The translations under genes and the position numbers were made by a program. From positions 689,501 to 753,500 of the forward strand of contig JAJHZJ010000252.1 in the NCBI GenBank assembly GCA_023548195.1: 64,000 nt of DNA, read 5' to 3'. Position 1 is the first letter of the stretch; each line of letters starts with the position of its first letter. This DNA is from Bettongia penicillata ogilbyi. Taxonomy: Eukaryota; Chordata; Mammalia; Diprotodontia; Potoroidae. The notes below the pieces were generated by a model. The model saw only the letters and a program-made list of their open reading frames with translations, was not told the DNA's origin and did no database searches. This document shows, one piece after another, positions 12,147 to 22,495 of this stretch.

Positions 12147-13250
12147 ATGCCTAGAAAAGGGAAGAAAAATAAGACTATAGAGAGTTTTTTCCAACAAATG
12201 CAAATGATCCCGACATTCGGATCTGACGAAGATGAGGAAATATTCTTGCCATCAGGGAAAGATGTGGAGGGTGGTGCCTCGGCACCCCAGACACCCCAGG
12301 GGGATGTCGGGTGGGCTCAGACCTTGGAAGAGCTCAAAAAGGATTTTGAAAAGCAAGTTAGACAGGTGGAGGAAAAACTGGGAAGAGAAATGACAGAGAT
12401 GCAAGAAAAGTATGAAAAACGGGTCAATACCTTGGTTAAGGAGACCCCAAAAAATGCTGAAGAAAATAACACCTTGAAGAATAGGCTCACTCAATTGGCA
12501 AAGGAGGTTCAAAAAGCCAATGAGGAGAAGAATGCTTTCAAAAGCAGAATTAGCCAAATGGAAAAAGAGGCTCAAAAGCTCACTGAATTTAATAGTTCTC
12601 TCAAAATTAGAATGGAACAGATGGAGTCTAATGACTTTACGAGAAACCAAGAAATCACCAAACAAAACCAAAAGAATGAAAAAATGGAAGAGAATGTGAA
12701 ATATCTCATGGGAAAAACAACTGACCTGGAAAATAGATCCAGGAGAGACAGTTTAAAACTTATGGGACTACCTGAAAGCCATGATCAAAAAAAGAGCCTA
12801 GATATCATCTTCCATGAAATTGTCAAGGAAAACTGCCCTGACATTCTAGAACCAGAGGGCAAAATAAGTATTGAAAGAATCCATCGATCACCACCTGAAA
12901 GAGATCCAAAAAGAGAAACTCCTAGGAACATTGTGGCCAAATTCCAGAATTCCCAGGTCAAGGAGAAAATCTTGCAAGCAGCTAGAAAGAAACAATTCCA
13001 GTACTGTGGAAATACAATCAGGATAACCCAAGATCTAGCAGCTTCTACATTAAGGGATCGAAGGGCGTGGAATAGGATATTCCAGAAGGCAAAGGAACTA
13101 GGACTCAAACCAAGAATCACCTACCCAGCTAAACTGAGTATAATACTTCAAGGGAAAATATGGTCTTTCAATGAAACAGAGGACTTTCAATCATTCTTGA
13201 TGAAAAGACCAGAGCTGAAAAGAAAATTTGACTTTCAAACACAAGAATGA
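12147..13250 (+). CDS. L1/HAL1 ORF1 protein, 367 aa, copy B (intact)
   Basis: Full-length ORF1 chaperone of the HAL1 family. The start ATG sits in GGGAAAATGCC at the end of the leader. The order is a basic N-terminus MPRKGKKNK, an acidic segment with FGSDEDEE (about 24-31), and a coiled coil at about 58-180 with repeated LKNR/KSR/KIR heptads. Then come the RRM block DLENRSRRDSLKLMGLPE (about 194-211), the motif RNIVAKFQNSQ, and a C-terminal domain with RKKQFQYCGNTIRITQDL, KPRITYPAKLS and a basic end. It is seven residues longer than copy A. No ORF2 lies downstream, so mobility would need reverse transcriptase supplied in trans. The frame is open; expression is not shown. Confidence 0.9.
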   Translation: MPRKGKKNKTIESFFQQMQMIPTFGSDEDEEIFLPSGKDVEGGASAPQTPQGDVGWAQTLEELKKDFEKQVRQVEEKLGREMTEMQEKYEKRVNTLVKETPKNAEENNTLKNRLTQLAKEVQKANEEKNAFKSRISQMEKEAQKLTEFNSSLKIRMEQMESNDFTRNQEITKQNQKNEKMEENVKYLMGKTTDLENRSRRDSLKLMGLPESHDQKKSLDIIFHEIVKENCPDILEPEGKISIERIHRSPPERDPKRETPRNIVAKFQNSQVKEKILQAARKKQFQYCGNTIRITQDLAASTLRDRRAWNRIFQKAKELGLKPRITYPAKLSIILQGKIWSFNETEDFQSFLMKRPELKRKFDFQTQE

Positions 13251-13379
13251 GAAGAAGCATGAAAAAGTAAACAGCAAAGAGAAGTCTTAAGGGACTTACC
13301 ATAAGTGAACTGATTACATTCCTACATGGAAAGACAATATTTGTAACTCTTATAACTTTTCAGTATCTGGGTAGTTGGT

Positions 13380-13445
13380 GGGATCACACACACGTACACG
13401 CATGCACGCACACACACATACACACATGCACACACATACAGAGAC
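13380..13445. repeat. CA microsatellite in the tail of HAL1 copy B
   Basis: Interrupted (CA)n with cgtaca and gcatgca steps, downstream of ORF1. It is the counterpart of the TG tracts in A, C and D. Confidence 0.8.
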
Positions 13446-16400
13446 AGAGAGCACAGAGTGAAATTGAATAGGATGGGACCATATCTTAAAAGAAATTAAG
13501 GTAAATGGTGAGAGAGAAATGTAGTGGGAGGAAAGAGGGTGAAATGGAATGGGGTAATTATATGTCATTTAAGAGATACGTAGGAGACTTCTTAGTGGAG
13601 GGAAAAAGAGGAGAGCTGAGAAAAAAACAACAATTAGTTTACCCTCATCACATTTGACTAAAGGAAGGAATAAAATGCACACTCATTTTGGTATGAAAAC
13701 CTATCTTACAGTATAGGAAAGTGGGGGAGAGGGAGATAAGCAAGGGGGGGGATGATGGAAGGGAGGGCAAAGGGAGGAGGGAACAATTTGAAGTCAACAC
13801 TTGGGGAGGGACAGGATCAAAAGACAGAAAAGAAACAATGAGGGGCAGGGTAGGATGGAAGGTAATTCAGGTAGTCTTATACAACACGACTATCAGGGAA
13901 GACATTTGCAAAATTACACAGATATGGCCTATATTGAGTTGCCTGCCTTCCCAAAGGGAATGGGTGGGGAGGGAGGGATGGGGAGAATTTGGAACTCATA
14001 GTTTTAGGAACAACTGTTTAGTATTGCTGTTGCTACTAGGAAAGAAGACATACAGTTAATGAGGAATAGAAAGTCATCTGGCCCTACAGGAGAAAAGAGA
14101 AGACAAGAGAAGGGAGGGATGACAGAAGAGAGGGCAGATTGGAGATAGGGAAAATTAGATTGCTTGGGGTATTGGGGTGGGGAGAGGAGTTAAAAGGGGA
14201 GAAAATTTGGAACCCAAAATTTTGTGAAAATGATTGTAAAAAGTTAAATAAATAAATAAAATCAGAATTGGTTAAGGAAATACAAAAATTCACAGAAGAG
14301 AATTGGCCACATGGAAAAAAGACAGACAAAAATTCACTGAAGAAAAACATACTCCTTAAAGACACAATGGAGAGGGAGATACAAAAGATCATTGAAGAAA
14401 ATAATTCATTAAAAAATAGAATTGAGCAAATGGAAACTAATGATACCATGAGGCATCAAGAAACAATAAAGCCAAATCAAAAGAATGAACTCATTAGAAA
14501 AACAAGTGATTTGGAAAATAGATCCAGGAGATATCATTAAAGAATTATTGGACTACCTGAAAGCCATGCTCAAAAAAACAAAAGCCCCCTAGACATCATC
14601 TTCCAAAAAATTATCGAGGAAACCTGCCCTGATATTCTAGAACCAGAGGGCAAAATAGAAATTGAAAGAATCCACCTATTACCTCCTGAAAGATATTCCA
14701 AAATGAAAAACACCCAGGAGTATTATAGCCAAATTCTAGAACTCCCAGGTCAAGGAGTAAAATGGTACAAGGAGCCAGAAAGGAACAATTTAAGTATTTT
14801 GAAGCCACAGTCAGGACAATGCAAGATTTAGCAGTGTTTATATTAAAATATCTAAGGGCATGGAATGTGATGGTCTGGAGGGCAAAGGAGTGGCAAGGAT
14901 TGCAACTAAAAATCACCTACCCAGCAAAACTTAAGTATAAACCTTCAGGGCATGAAATGGATATTCAATGAAATAGACTTTCACACATTCCTGATGAAAA
15001 GACCAGAGCTGAACAGAACATTTGACTTTCAGGCACAAGACTCAGGAGAAGTATAAAAAGGTAAACAGGAAAGAGAAATCCTATTATTTAATAAGTTTAA
15101 ACTGTTTACATTCCTACATGGGAAGATGATACTATAACTCCTAAGAACTTTTCTCATTATTAGGGCAATTAGAAGAACTATACATTAGAAGAAATATACA
15201 TGGAGGGCATAGTGTGAGTTGAATATGATGGAATGATTATCTTTTTTAAATGATTTTTTTTTTCAAAAAATTAACGGGTGAAAAAGAGAAATGCACTGGG
15301 AGGAGAAATGGAGAGGTGGAATGAGGTAAATTATCTCACATAAAAGAGACACAAAGAGCTTTTACAGTGGAGGGAAAGATAGGGGAGGTAGGCAGGAGCA
15401 CTTGAACCATACCATTATTGGAATTGACTCAGAGAGGGAGTAATGTACACACTCAGCCGAGTGTAGAATTCTGTCTTGCCCAACAGGAACACAGGAAGGG
15501 AAGAGGATACAATAAGAGAGGATCTGATAGAAGGGAGGGTGGATTGAGGGAGCAGTAGTCAGAAGCAAAGCCCTTTTGGGGATAGACAGGGTGCAAGAAG
15601 ATGGATGAACAGGAGAAAATAGAATGGAGGGAAGTACAGTTAGTAATCCTAACTAATGAAAAAGATTCTACAGTTTCTCTGATAAAGGTCATATTTCTCA
15701 AATATATAGGAGTCAAATTTATAAGAATACAGGTCATTCCCCAATCAATAAATAGTCAAAGGATATAAATAGGCAGCTTTCAGATAGGGTAATGAAAGCC
15801 GTCTATTGTTATATGGGGAAAAATGCCTTAAATCGCTACTGATTAGGAAAATGCAAATTAAAATAGCTGAGATACCACCCTCCACCTGTCAGATTGGCTA
15901 ATGTAAAAAGGAAAATGACCAGTGTTGGAGGGAACATAGAGATATTGAGACATTATAACACTGTTGGCGTTGCTGGAGTTGTGAACTGATTGAACCATTT
16001 GGAGAGCAGTTTGTAATTATACCCAAAGGGATATAAAACTGCATATCCTTTGACCCAGCAATACCACTACTAGGTCTTTATCCCAAAGAGTTAAAAAGAA
16101 AAAAAAAATCAAAGGACTATGTGTACACAAATGTTTATTAGCAGTGGCAAAGAATTGGAAATTGAAGGTATTCCCAACCCTTGGGGAATGGATGAACAAG
16201 TTGTGGTATGATTGTGATAGAGTATTATTGTGCTATACAAAATTGTAAGCAGGATGCTCTCAAGAAAAACCTGGAAAGACTGATACGAACTATTGCAAAG
16301 TGAAATGAATTGTGCTAGGACAGCATTGTACACAGAGCAATATTGTGAGATGATCACCTATGAATGGCTTAGCTATTCTCAGCAATAGTGATCCAAGAAA

Positions 16401-16723
16401 ATTCTAAAAGACTTACGATGAAAATGCTGTCAGTCTCCAAAGAAAGAACTGATAAAGTCTGAATGTAGATTGAAAGCATATTTTTTATTTTCTTTTTTTT
16501 TGAGTGTCTATATTTTCTTTCACAACATAACTAATGTGATAATGTTTTGTGAGATTGGACATGAATAACCTATATCAAATTAATTGCCTCTCAATTAGAG
16601 GGGGGGAGAAAGGAAGGAAGAGAATTTGGAATTCAATTTTTTTTAAAAAAACCATGTTGAAATTGTTTTTGTATGTAATTGGGAAAAATAAAACAATTTT
16701 TAAAAAATTAATGAAATAGCGTG

Positions 16724-17334
16724 GTAAATGCCTTGTTTTGCCATTGTTCTACCTTTTGGACTTTGTTTGATAGTTGGCTTTGTCCCTTAAGTAGCAGTGA
16801 AAAAGCATGGGAAAAATCTGAATATTACAGATTTCCAAATAAAGTGGAAAGTGATGCTAACCCAAGGTTTCATACTTTAGTTTGTATGTACTTCCACCTA
16901 CTGGTTAAGTGAGAGAGTGTTTGAAGCAGATGTCCTGCTGTAAGAGAAGGCTACTCTCTGTGTCTGTCTGTCTGTCTTCCTCCCTTCCTTCTTCCATCTC
17001 TCTCTCTCTCTCTCATTCAGGGACCAACAATCTAGTAATCACTTTCATGTCATTAGGATTCCCTCCTTACTCTTCCGGGTTGCTTTGAAGGGAGAAATAA
17101 GGGATAAAGAAAAATAGTTGAAATGAAGATGGATCAATTTTGCTATCTTGTTGAAGGTCTGAAAAAGATTTTGTGGAAGAGGTTGAAACTCTTTGCCAAG
17201 ATGTGAAATTTACATTTTGATATGTTTCCTTCTATCTGTAGCTCCTTTGTGTATCACCAATCAATCGCATTTTTGTTTGCTGTTCATACCGTTGAGAGGC
17301 AGTTAAGGAGCACTAAAACATTTATCATTGATTG
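16724..17334. other. Intronic sequence with TCTG/TC simple repeat
   Basis: Unique-looking intron. A tctgtctgtctg then tctctctc tract occupies about 16958-17014. No gene or further repeat was recognised. Confidence 0.5.
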
Positions 17335-17520
17335 AGAAGTGGAGTAGTCCTTTGAGGTCTTCTAATCCACCTCTCCAGTTTTGTGGATAACAAGAGAGAC
17401 TCCTCAGATAAAGTGGTTAAAACATTGAGTGACTTGGCCGAGCTCACGTAATAAGTAGAATAACAAGGATTAGAACTCAGAGGCTTTGATGTAAAATCTA
17501 AGGTTCTCTCTTTTATGTTT
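17335..17520 (-). mobile_element. SINE (CORE/MIR-like), antisense
   Basis: The plus strand shows the complement of a CORE-SINE: 'aacattgagtgacttggccgagctcacg', then 'taagtagaataacaaggattagaactcag'. This is the reverse of the usual 'gactagctgtgtgacc' and 'cagtttcctcat' segments. Old and truncated. Confidence 0.55.
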
Positions 17521-18288
17521 ATTGTTCTCTTTAAAATTATTAATTTTGACTTTAAAAAAAAATTGAGTTCTAAATGCTCTCCTCCCTTCCTAGCCACTAC
17601 TCATGAGATGGCAAGCAATATAATATCAGTTATATATGTAAAATTAGGCAAAATCATATTTCCATATTAACCATATTTTTAAAAAAGCAAAAAAAAAGAG
17701 AGAAAATCATACTTCAGTTTTTACTCAGAATTCACCAGTTCTTTCCCTCTGGAGGTAGACAGCGGTTTTTTTTAAAATCACGTGTCCTTTGGAATCGTCT
17801 TAGAGCAGTGCCCTGATCAAAGTGGCTTAGCCTTCACAGTTGAGCATCGTTCTAACATTGCTGTTGCTATGCACAGCGATTCCCTGGTTCTTTGCACTTC
17901 ACTTTGCACCATGTAGGTTTTGCCATGGTTTTTCTGACACCACACAACAGTACTCCACTACCATCATATGCCACAGCTTGTTTAGCCATTTCCCAGTTAA
18001 TGAGCATCTCCTCAATTTCCAATTTTTTCTTGCCACCACAAAAAACTGCTCTACATGTTTTTGTACATAGAGGTCCTTTTCCTTTTATCTCTTTTGGGTA
18101 AAGTCTAACAGTGATACTGCTGAGTGAAATGGTGTGAATAGTTTTATAGCCCTTTGGGTAATAGTTCCAAATTGTTCTCCGGAATGGTTGGAGCAATTCA
18201 GAACTCCACCACCATTTATCAGTATATCCATTTTTCCTTCATCCTCTCCAGCATTTGTCATTCTCTTATCCAACTATTAATTCTCTTT

Positions 18289-18301
18289 TCATAACTTTTT
18301 T
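18289..18301. repeat. Left target-site duplication of HAL1 copy C
   Basis: TCATAACTTTTTT is perfectly repeated at 21307-21319. It flanks the element's (TAAA)n-derived tail on one side and its G-rich 5' end on the other. Confidence 0.85.
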
Positions 18302-19326
18302 TTTATTTATTTAATTTTTTACATTCATTTTCACAAATTTTTGGGTTCCAAATTTTCTCCCCTTTTATCCCCTCCCCCCACCCCAATACCCCAAGCAATC
18401 TAATTTTCCCTATCTCCAATCTGCCCTCTCTCCTGTCATCCCTCCCTTCTCTTGTCTCCATCTTCTCTTTTCTCTTGTAGGGCCAGATGACTTTCTAATC
18501 CTCATTAACTGTATGTCTTCTTTCCTAGTTGCAACAACAATACTAAACAGTTGTTCCTAAAACTTTGAGTTCCAAATTCTCCCCATCCCTCCCTCCCCAC
18601 CCATTCCTTTTGGAATGGCAGGCAATTCAATATAGGCCATATCTGTGTAGTTTTGCAAATGACCTCCCTGATAGTCGTGTTGTGTAAGACTAACTGGATT
18701 ACCATCCCTCCTAACCTGCCCCTCATTGTTTCTCTTCTGTCTTTTGATCCTGTCCCTCCCCAAGTGTTGACTTCAAATTGCTCCCTCCTCCCTTTGCCCT
18801 CCCTTCCATCATCCCCCCCCCCCTTGCAATATCTCCTTCTCCCCCACTTTCTTATACTGTAAGATAGGTTTTCATACCAAAATGAGTGTGCATTTCACTC
18901 CTTCGTTTAGTCAAATGTGATGAGGGTAAACTTCTTGTTTTTTGGTTTTTTTTTTTTTCTCAGCTCTCCTCTTTTTCCCTCCACTAAGAAAAACTCCTAC
19001 CTGCCTCTTAAATGACATATAGTTACCCCCTTCCATTTCCCCCTCTTTTCTCCCCCTACATTTTTCTCTCACCATTTACCTTAATTTGTTTTAAGGTATG
19101 GTCCCATCCTATTCAGTTCAATCTGTGCTCTCTATCTCTGTATGTGTGTGCATGTGTGTATGTGTGTGCATGCGTGTACATGTGTATGTGTGGTCCCACC
19201 AACTACCTAGATACTGAAAAGTTTTAAGAGTTAGAAATATTGTCTTTCCCTGTATGAGTGTAAACAGTTCACTTCTGGTAAGTCCCTTAAGACTTCTCTT
19301 TGCTGTTTACTTTTTCATGCTTCTTC

Positions 19327-20433
19327 TCATTCTTGTGTTTGAAAGTCAAATTTTCTTTTCAGCTCTGGTCTTTTCATTAAGAATGATTGAAAGTCCTCTG
19401 TTTCATTGAAAGACCATATTTTCCCTTGAAGTATTATACTCAATTTAGCTGGGTAGGTGATTCTTGGTTTGAGTCCTAGTTCCTTTGCCTTCTGGAATAT
19501 CCTATTCCACGCCCTTCGATCCCTTAATGTAGAAGCTGCTAGATCTTGGGTTATCCTGATTGTATTTCCACAGTACTGGAATTGTTTCTTTCTAGCTGCT
19601 TGCAAGATTTTTTCCTTGAGCTGGGAGTTCTGGAATTTGGCCACAATGTTCTTAGGAGTTTCTCTTTTTGGATCTCTTTCAGGTGGTGATCGATGGATTC
19701 TTTCAATACTTATTTTGCCCTCTGGTTCTAGAATGTCAGGGCAGTTTTCCTTGATAATTTCATGGAAGATGATGTCTAGGCTCTTTTTTTGATCATGGCT
19801 TTCAGGTAGTCCCATAATTTTTAAATTGTCACTCCTGGATCTATTTTCCAGGTCAGTTGTTTTTCCCATGAGATATTTCACATTCTCTTCCATTTTTTCA
19901 TTCTTTTGGTTTTGTTTGGTGATTTCTTGGTTTCTCGTAAAGTCATTAGACTCCATCTGTTCCATTCTAATTTTGAGAGAACTATTAAATTCAGTGAGCT
20001 TTTGAGCCTCTTTTTCCATTTGGCTAATTCTGCTTTTGAAAGCATTCTTCTCCTCATTGGCTTTTTGAACCTCCTTTGCCAATTGAGTGAGCCTATTTTT
20101 CAAGGTGTTAATTTCCTCAGCATTTTTTTTGGGTCTCCTTTACCAAGGTATTGACCCGTTTTTTCATACTTTTCTTGCATCTCTGTCATTTCCCTTCCCA
20201 GTTTTTTCCTCCACCTGTCTAACTTGCTTTTCAAAATCCTTTTTGAGCTCTTCCAGGGCCTGAGCCCACCCGCCACCCCCCCTGGGGTGTCTGGGGGTAC
20301 TGAGGCCCCGCCCTCCACGTCTTTCCCTGATGGCAAGGATACATCCTCGTCATCAGATCCGAAGGTCGGGATCATTTGCATTTGTTGGAAAAAAACTCTC
20401 TATAGTCTTATTTTTCTTCCCTTTTCTAGGCAT
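19327..20433 (-). pseudogene. L1/HAL1 ORF1, copy C, frameshifted
   Basis: The counterpart of copy B's ORF1 starts at ATG 20433. The N-terminal part keeps MQMIPTFGSD and LPSGKDVEGG, but small indels shift the frame between about 20100 and 20290. Examples are a shift near GGVAGGLRPWKSS, and KTGQYLGKGDPKKM in place of the expected KRVNTLVKETPKN. From about 20103 the last 258 codons are open and nearly identical to copy B through the coiled coil, the RRM block and the C-terminal domain. It is broken for full-length protein. The long open C-terminal part reflects youth and gives no evidence of function. Confidence 0.85.
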
Positions 20434-20569
20434 TTTCCCAGCCAGTTACTTGCCTTCTGAGATTCCTTTCCACCCCCGCCTGGATCCGCCCAGCTAGTGC
20501 TTGGCCTCTGAGATTTAAATGGGCTTTCCTCCTGCTGGCTGTCAATCAGTGAGCTTTAGTTCAGGTGCT

Positions 20570-20790
20570 GGGGTGGGGGCAGGGCCGCCTCCCAGGCTCA
20601 GTTCCCTCAGGGGCTTTATGTAGAGACTTTCAGGAATGGAGCAGGTGGGGGTGGGGTGGGCGGCCCTCCTCCCAGGCTCAGTTCCCTCAGGGGCTTTATG
20701 CAGAAGCCTTCAGTAATAGAGCGGGGTGGGGGCAGGGCTGTCTCCCAGGCTCAGCTCCCTCAGGTTTTATGCAGGAACCTCCCGTAATGA
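20570..20790 (-). repeat. Tandem repeat of the HAL1 5' leader, about 3 units (copy C)
   Basis: Three units share 'CCTCCCAGGCTCAGTTCCCT' and 'GGGGCTTTATG', with G-rich spacers of different length. They are homologous to the units in copies A and B. Confidence 0.75.
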
Positions 20791-22104
20791 AGATCCTGCC
20801 TGCTGCTGGGGGATTCCTGAGTCCCGGTCCGCTGCAGCCTCAGCCACCGCCCACACCTCTGCCTCCGCCGTTTCCTGCCCCCATCTCTGCCGCCGCCACT
20901 TCCTGCCCCCGTCTCTGCCGCCTCCGCTTCCTCCCGAGGGGGCCCAAGTAACGGAGACGCTCCGCTCCCCTCCTCCAGCTCGGCCTTCTCTCTCACTGAC
21001 CTGTAGCTTCTGTGGGCGGAGGGACTTCCCGGCTGCCGGAGTTTCCGTCTCTGAAGCCTGCTCAGATCAGCTTCTCTGGGGCCGCGGCCAGGGCAGCGCT
21101 GGGGGTGGGGTCCACTTTCCGGGGTGCGACGGACCCTGGGGACGGGTCTCCGGGGCTCCCTGGAACGGAAATCTCTTCCACTCCGTTTCTGCACACCTTG
21201 TATTGACCCAGAAGTTATGGGGGTCTCTTTTTACATTAATTCTATGGGCTTTGGTTTTGGAGCTCGTAAACGTGCGTCCTTCTACTCCGCCGTCTTGGCT
21301 CCGCCCTCATAACTTTTTTGTATCATTCTCATTTCTTTTCTCAATTTTTCTTCTACCTGTATTTCTCTCTTTACCTCATCCAGGAATTCTTGTTGGGCTT
21401 TGATGTGGTCAGTATTTTCTTTGAGGCTTTGGTTGTTGGGGTTTCCCATTGTCGCCGCCTTCTGAGTTTATGTCGTAGTCTTCCCTGGCACTTGGTCACT
21501 CTTTTTGGCCAAGTTATTTTTTTGTTGTTGGTTCATGTTTCCATCCTGTTTCTTGACTTTGAGCTTTGTGTTCAAGTCAGGCTCTGCTCACCTTGGGATG
21601 GGGAGGCACCATCCCAAACTTTAGACGTTTTGGTGTTGCTCTTGCTTTCAGAGCTAGTTCTAGGAGTCTGCAAGGTTTTGGTGCTTCCAGGTTGGTGTGA
21701 TATGACAAGAGGTGTTGTCACTACTCCTGGTTGTTGCTCAGGTCCTACCCTAGGAAGGGTGCCCCTCCTACCCTAAGGCCTCCGATGGCAACACTTTTCT
21801 CCACTCTGGAACTACAACTCAAAATTACTTATTGGCAGTAGAGCTACCAATCAGCATGTGCTTCCCCCGATAACCAGCAAAGAGTTCCCCTCTAATCTCT
21901 TTCTGATCTGTTTCCTGACCACCTTACTGTCTGTCTCTTGGTTGAGAATTCCCAAAGTAGGTCCTGGCTGCCCTCCAGCCTGGTGCCACAGACTTCTCCT
22001 GCCAATATCCTGAGTTGTCTTAGGTTGTAAACAATGTCTGATCTTTCCTTGGCTTTTGCCCCCTCCAAAGTTTGATTTGCGAAGTTATTTTAAAGTTGTT
22101 TACA

Positions 22105-22240
22105 AAGGGATGTCAGGAGAGTTCAGTTGGACCTGGAGTCGGTAAAACCTGGATTTAATTCTTGCCTCAGAAACTAGCTACGTAACCCTGAATGAAAGTC
22201 ACTTACTCTCTGTCTTCTTCGTGATGTACTATACCCCATT
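22105..22240 (+). mobile_element. SINE (tRNA-headed/CORE), sense
   Basis: Contains 'ttggacctggagtcgg', 'ctggatttaattcttgcctc' (a degraded B box), 'actagctacgtaaccctg' and 'gtcacttactctctgtctt'. These are the successive landmarks of the common marsupial SINEs. Truncated after the core. Confidence 0.65.
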
Positions 22241-22249
22241 CTGGAAGGC

Positions 22250-22495
22250 ATTCTTTTTTTTTTTATTTTTAGTTTACAACATTCAGTTCCACAAAACTTT
22301 TGAGTTCTAAATTTCTCCACCTCCCTCCCCAAGACAGCTTGCAGTCTGACACATTCATATTAAATGTATTTCCACATTAGTTATGTTGTAAAAAAGAATT
22401 TTGACCAATGAAAAGCAACACAAAAAAGAAGAAACAAAACAAAAAAGAAAGAGAACACATGCTATACTTCAATCTACATTTAGACTCTGGAAGAC
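22250..22495 (-). mobile_element. L1 3' UTR fragment, antisense
   Basis: The plus strand begins with a T-rich tract, then 'caacattcagttccacaaaa' and 'ttgagttctaaatttctcc'. A block with 'catattaaatgtatttccac' and A-rich 'gaaacaaaacaaaaaagaaagag' follows. This is the complement of the marsupial L1 3' UTR, related to the tail of the HAL1 copies. Confidence 0.65.

Larger units (their letters stand above)
11310..14257 (+). mobile_element. HAL1 (half-L1) retrotransposon, copy B, full length (2.95 kb)
   Basis: Complete element: the 5' end GGGGGGCGGAGCC, a GC-rich leader with about three tandem units (11811-12025), and an intact ORF1 (12147-13250). Then come a CA microsatellite (about 13385-13440), a G/A-rich tail and a terminal (TAAA)n at about 14244-14260. 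There is no ORF2. A 15-bp target duplication flanks it with two differences, so the insertion is moderately young. It shares its plan and long near-identical blocks with copies A and C but lies in the opposite orientation. Confidence 0.9.
10970..15055 (+). pseudogene. ORF1 fossil of the older L1, interrupted by HAL1 copy B
   Basis: The 5' part (to 11309) reads in pieces as a coiled coil. It includes 'caaaaagaattctgg' (QKEFW-like) and contains an expanded CA/TA microsatellite at about 11160-11222. After the 2.95 kb insertion, ORF1 resumes at 14273 with VKEIQKFTEEN, then IEQMETNDTMRHQETIKPNQ and DLENRSRR at about 14510. C-terminal pieces follow (YFEATVRTMQDLAV, KITYPAKL at about 14800-14935). 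Stops and frameshifts break it, so no intact protein can be made. Only the two outer parts belong to this element. Confidence 0.7.
10409..16710 (+). mobile_element. Older ORF2-deleted L1/HAL1-like element, split by HAL1 copy B
   Basis: Between 13-bp target duplications lies a sense element in this order: a 5' leader (10409 to about 10970), a decayed ORF1 (about 10970-11309 and 14273-15055), and a linker resembling the post-ORF1 tail of the young HAL1s (about 15055-15640). The last part of an L1 ORF2 plus 3' UTR follows (about 15640-16690, with 'caataccactactaggtcttta' as landmark) and then an A-rich tail. Without copy B and its duplication it is about 3.3 kb, so most of ORF2 is absent. Either the source RNA already lacked it or it was lost before or after insertion. 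Confidence 0.75.
18302..21306 (-). mobile_element. HAL1 (half-L1) retrotransposon, copy C, full length (3.0 kb)
   Basis: On the minus strand it starts at 21306 with GGGCGGAGCCAAGACGGCGG. A GC-rich leader with about three tandem units (20570-20790) is followed by an ORF1 reading frame (20433-19327), a TG/CA microsatellite (about 19140-19192 on the plus strand) and an A/G-rich tail with (TAAA)n at 18302-18320. There is no ORF2. A perfect 13-bp duplication frames it. Sequence and layout are very close to copy B, which lies inverted 4 kb to the left. Confidence 0.9.
17545..22095 (-). mobile_element. Internally deleted L1, antisense, split by HAL1 copy C
   Basis: The 3' UTR and the end of ORF2 lie at about 17560-18265, with landmarks complementary to 'gccaccacaaaaaactgctc' and 'gttcaattc...ggaatggttgg'. 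After removal of copy C, this joins directly to the first part of an ORF1 and a 5' leader at 21320 to about 22095. ORF1 begins at 21449 on the minus strand with MGNPNNQSLKENTDHIKAQQ. The coiled coil continues to a KSYEKRIN-like stretch that spans the HAL1 insertion site, and then switches at about 18265-18272 into the ORF2 3' end. The middle of ORF1 and almost all of ORF2 are missing. No flanking duplication was found. Confidence 0.7.

Noticed and set aside
12785..13120. 111-codon antisense open frame conserved in HAL1 copies A, B and C (also 879-1214 and 19457-19792)
   Set aside because: It lies opposite the ORF1 C-terminal region. Its conservation follows from copy identity and codon bias of ORF1, and it has no family similarity or promoter evidence.
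13721..14059. 112-codon frame in the tail of HAL1 B
   Set aside because: It falls in the purine-rich non-coding tail, and the matching frames in copies A and C are not maintained.
21318..21776. 152-codon plus-strand frame
   Set aside because: Opposite to the 5' leader and ORF1 start of an antisense L1. No recognisable protein.
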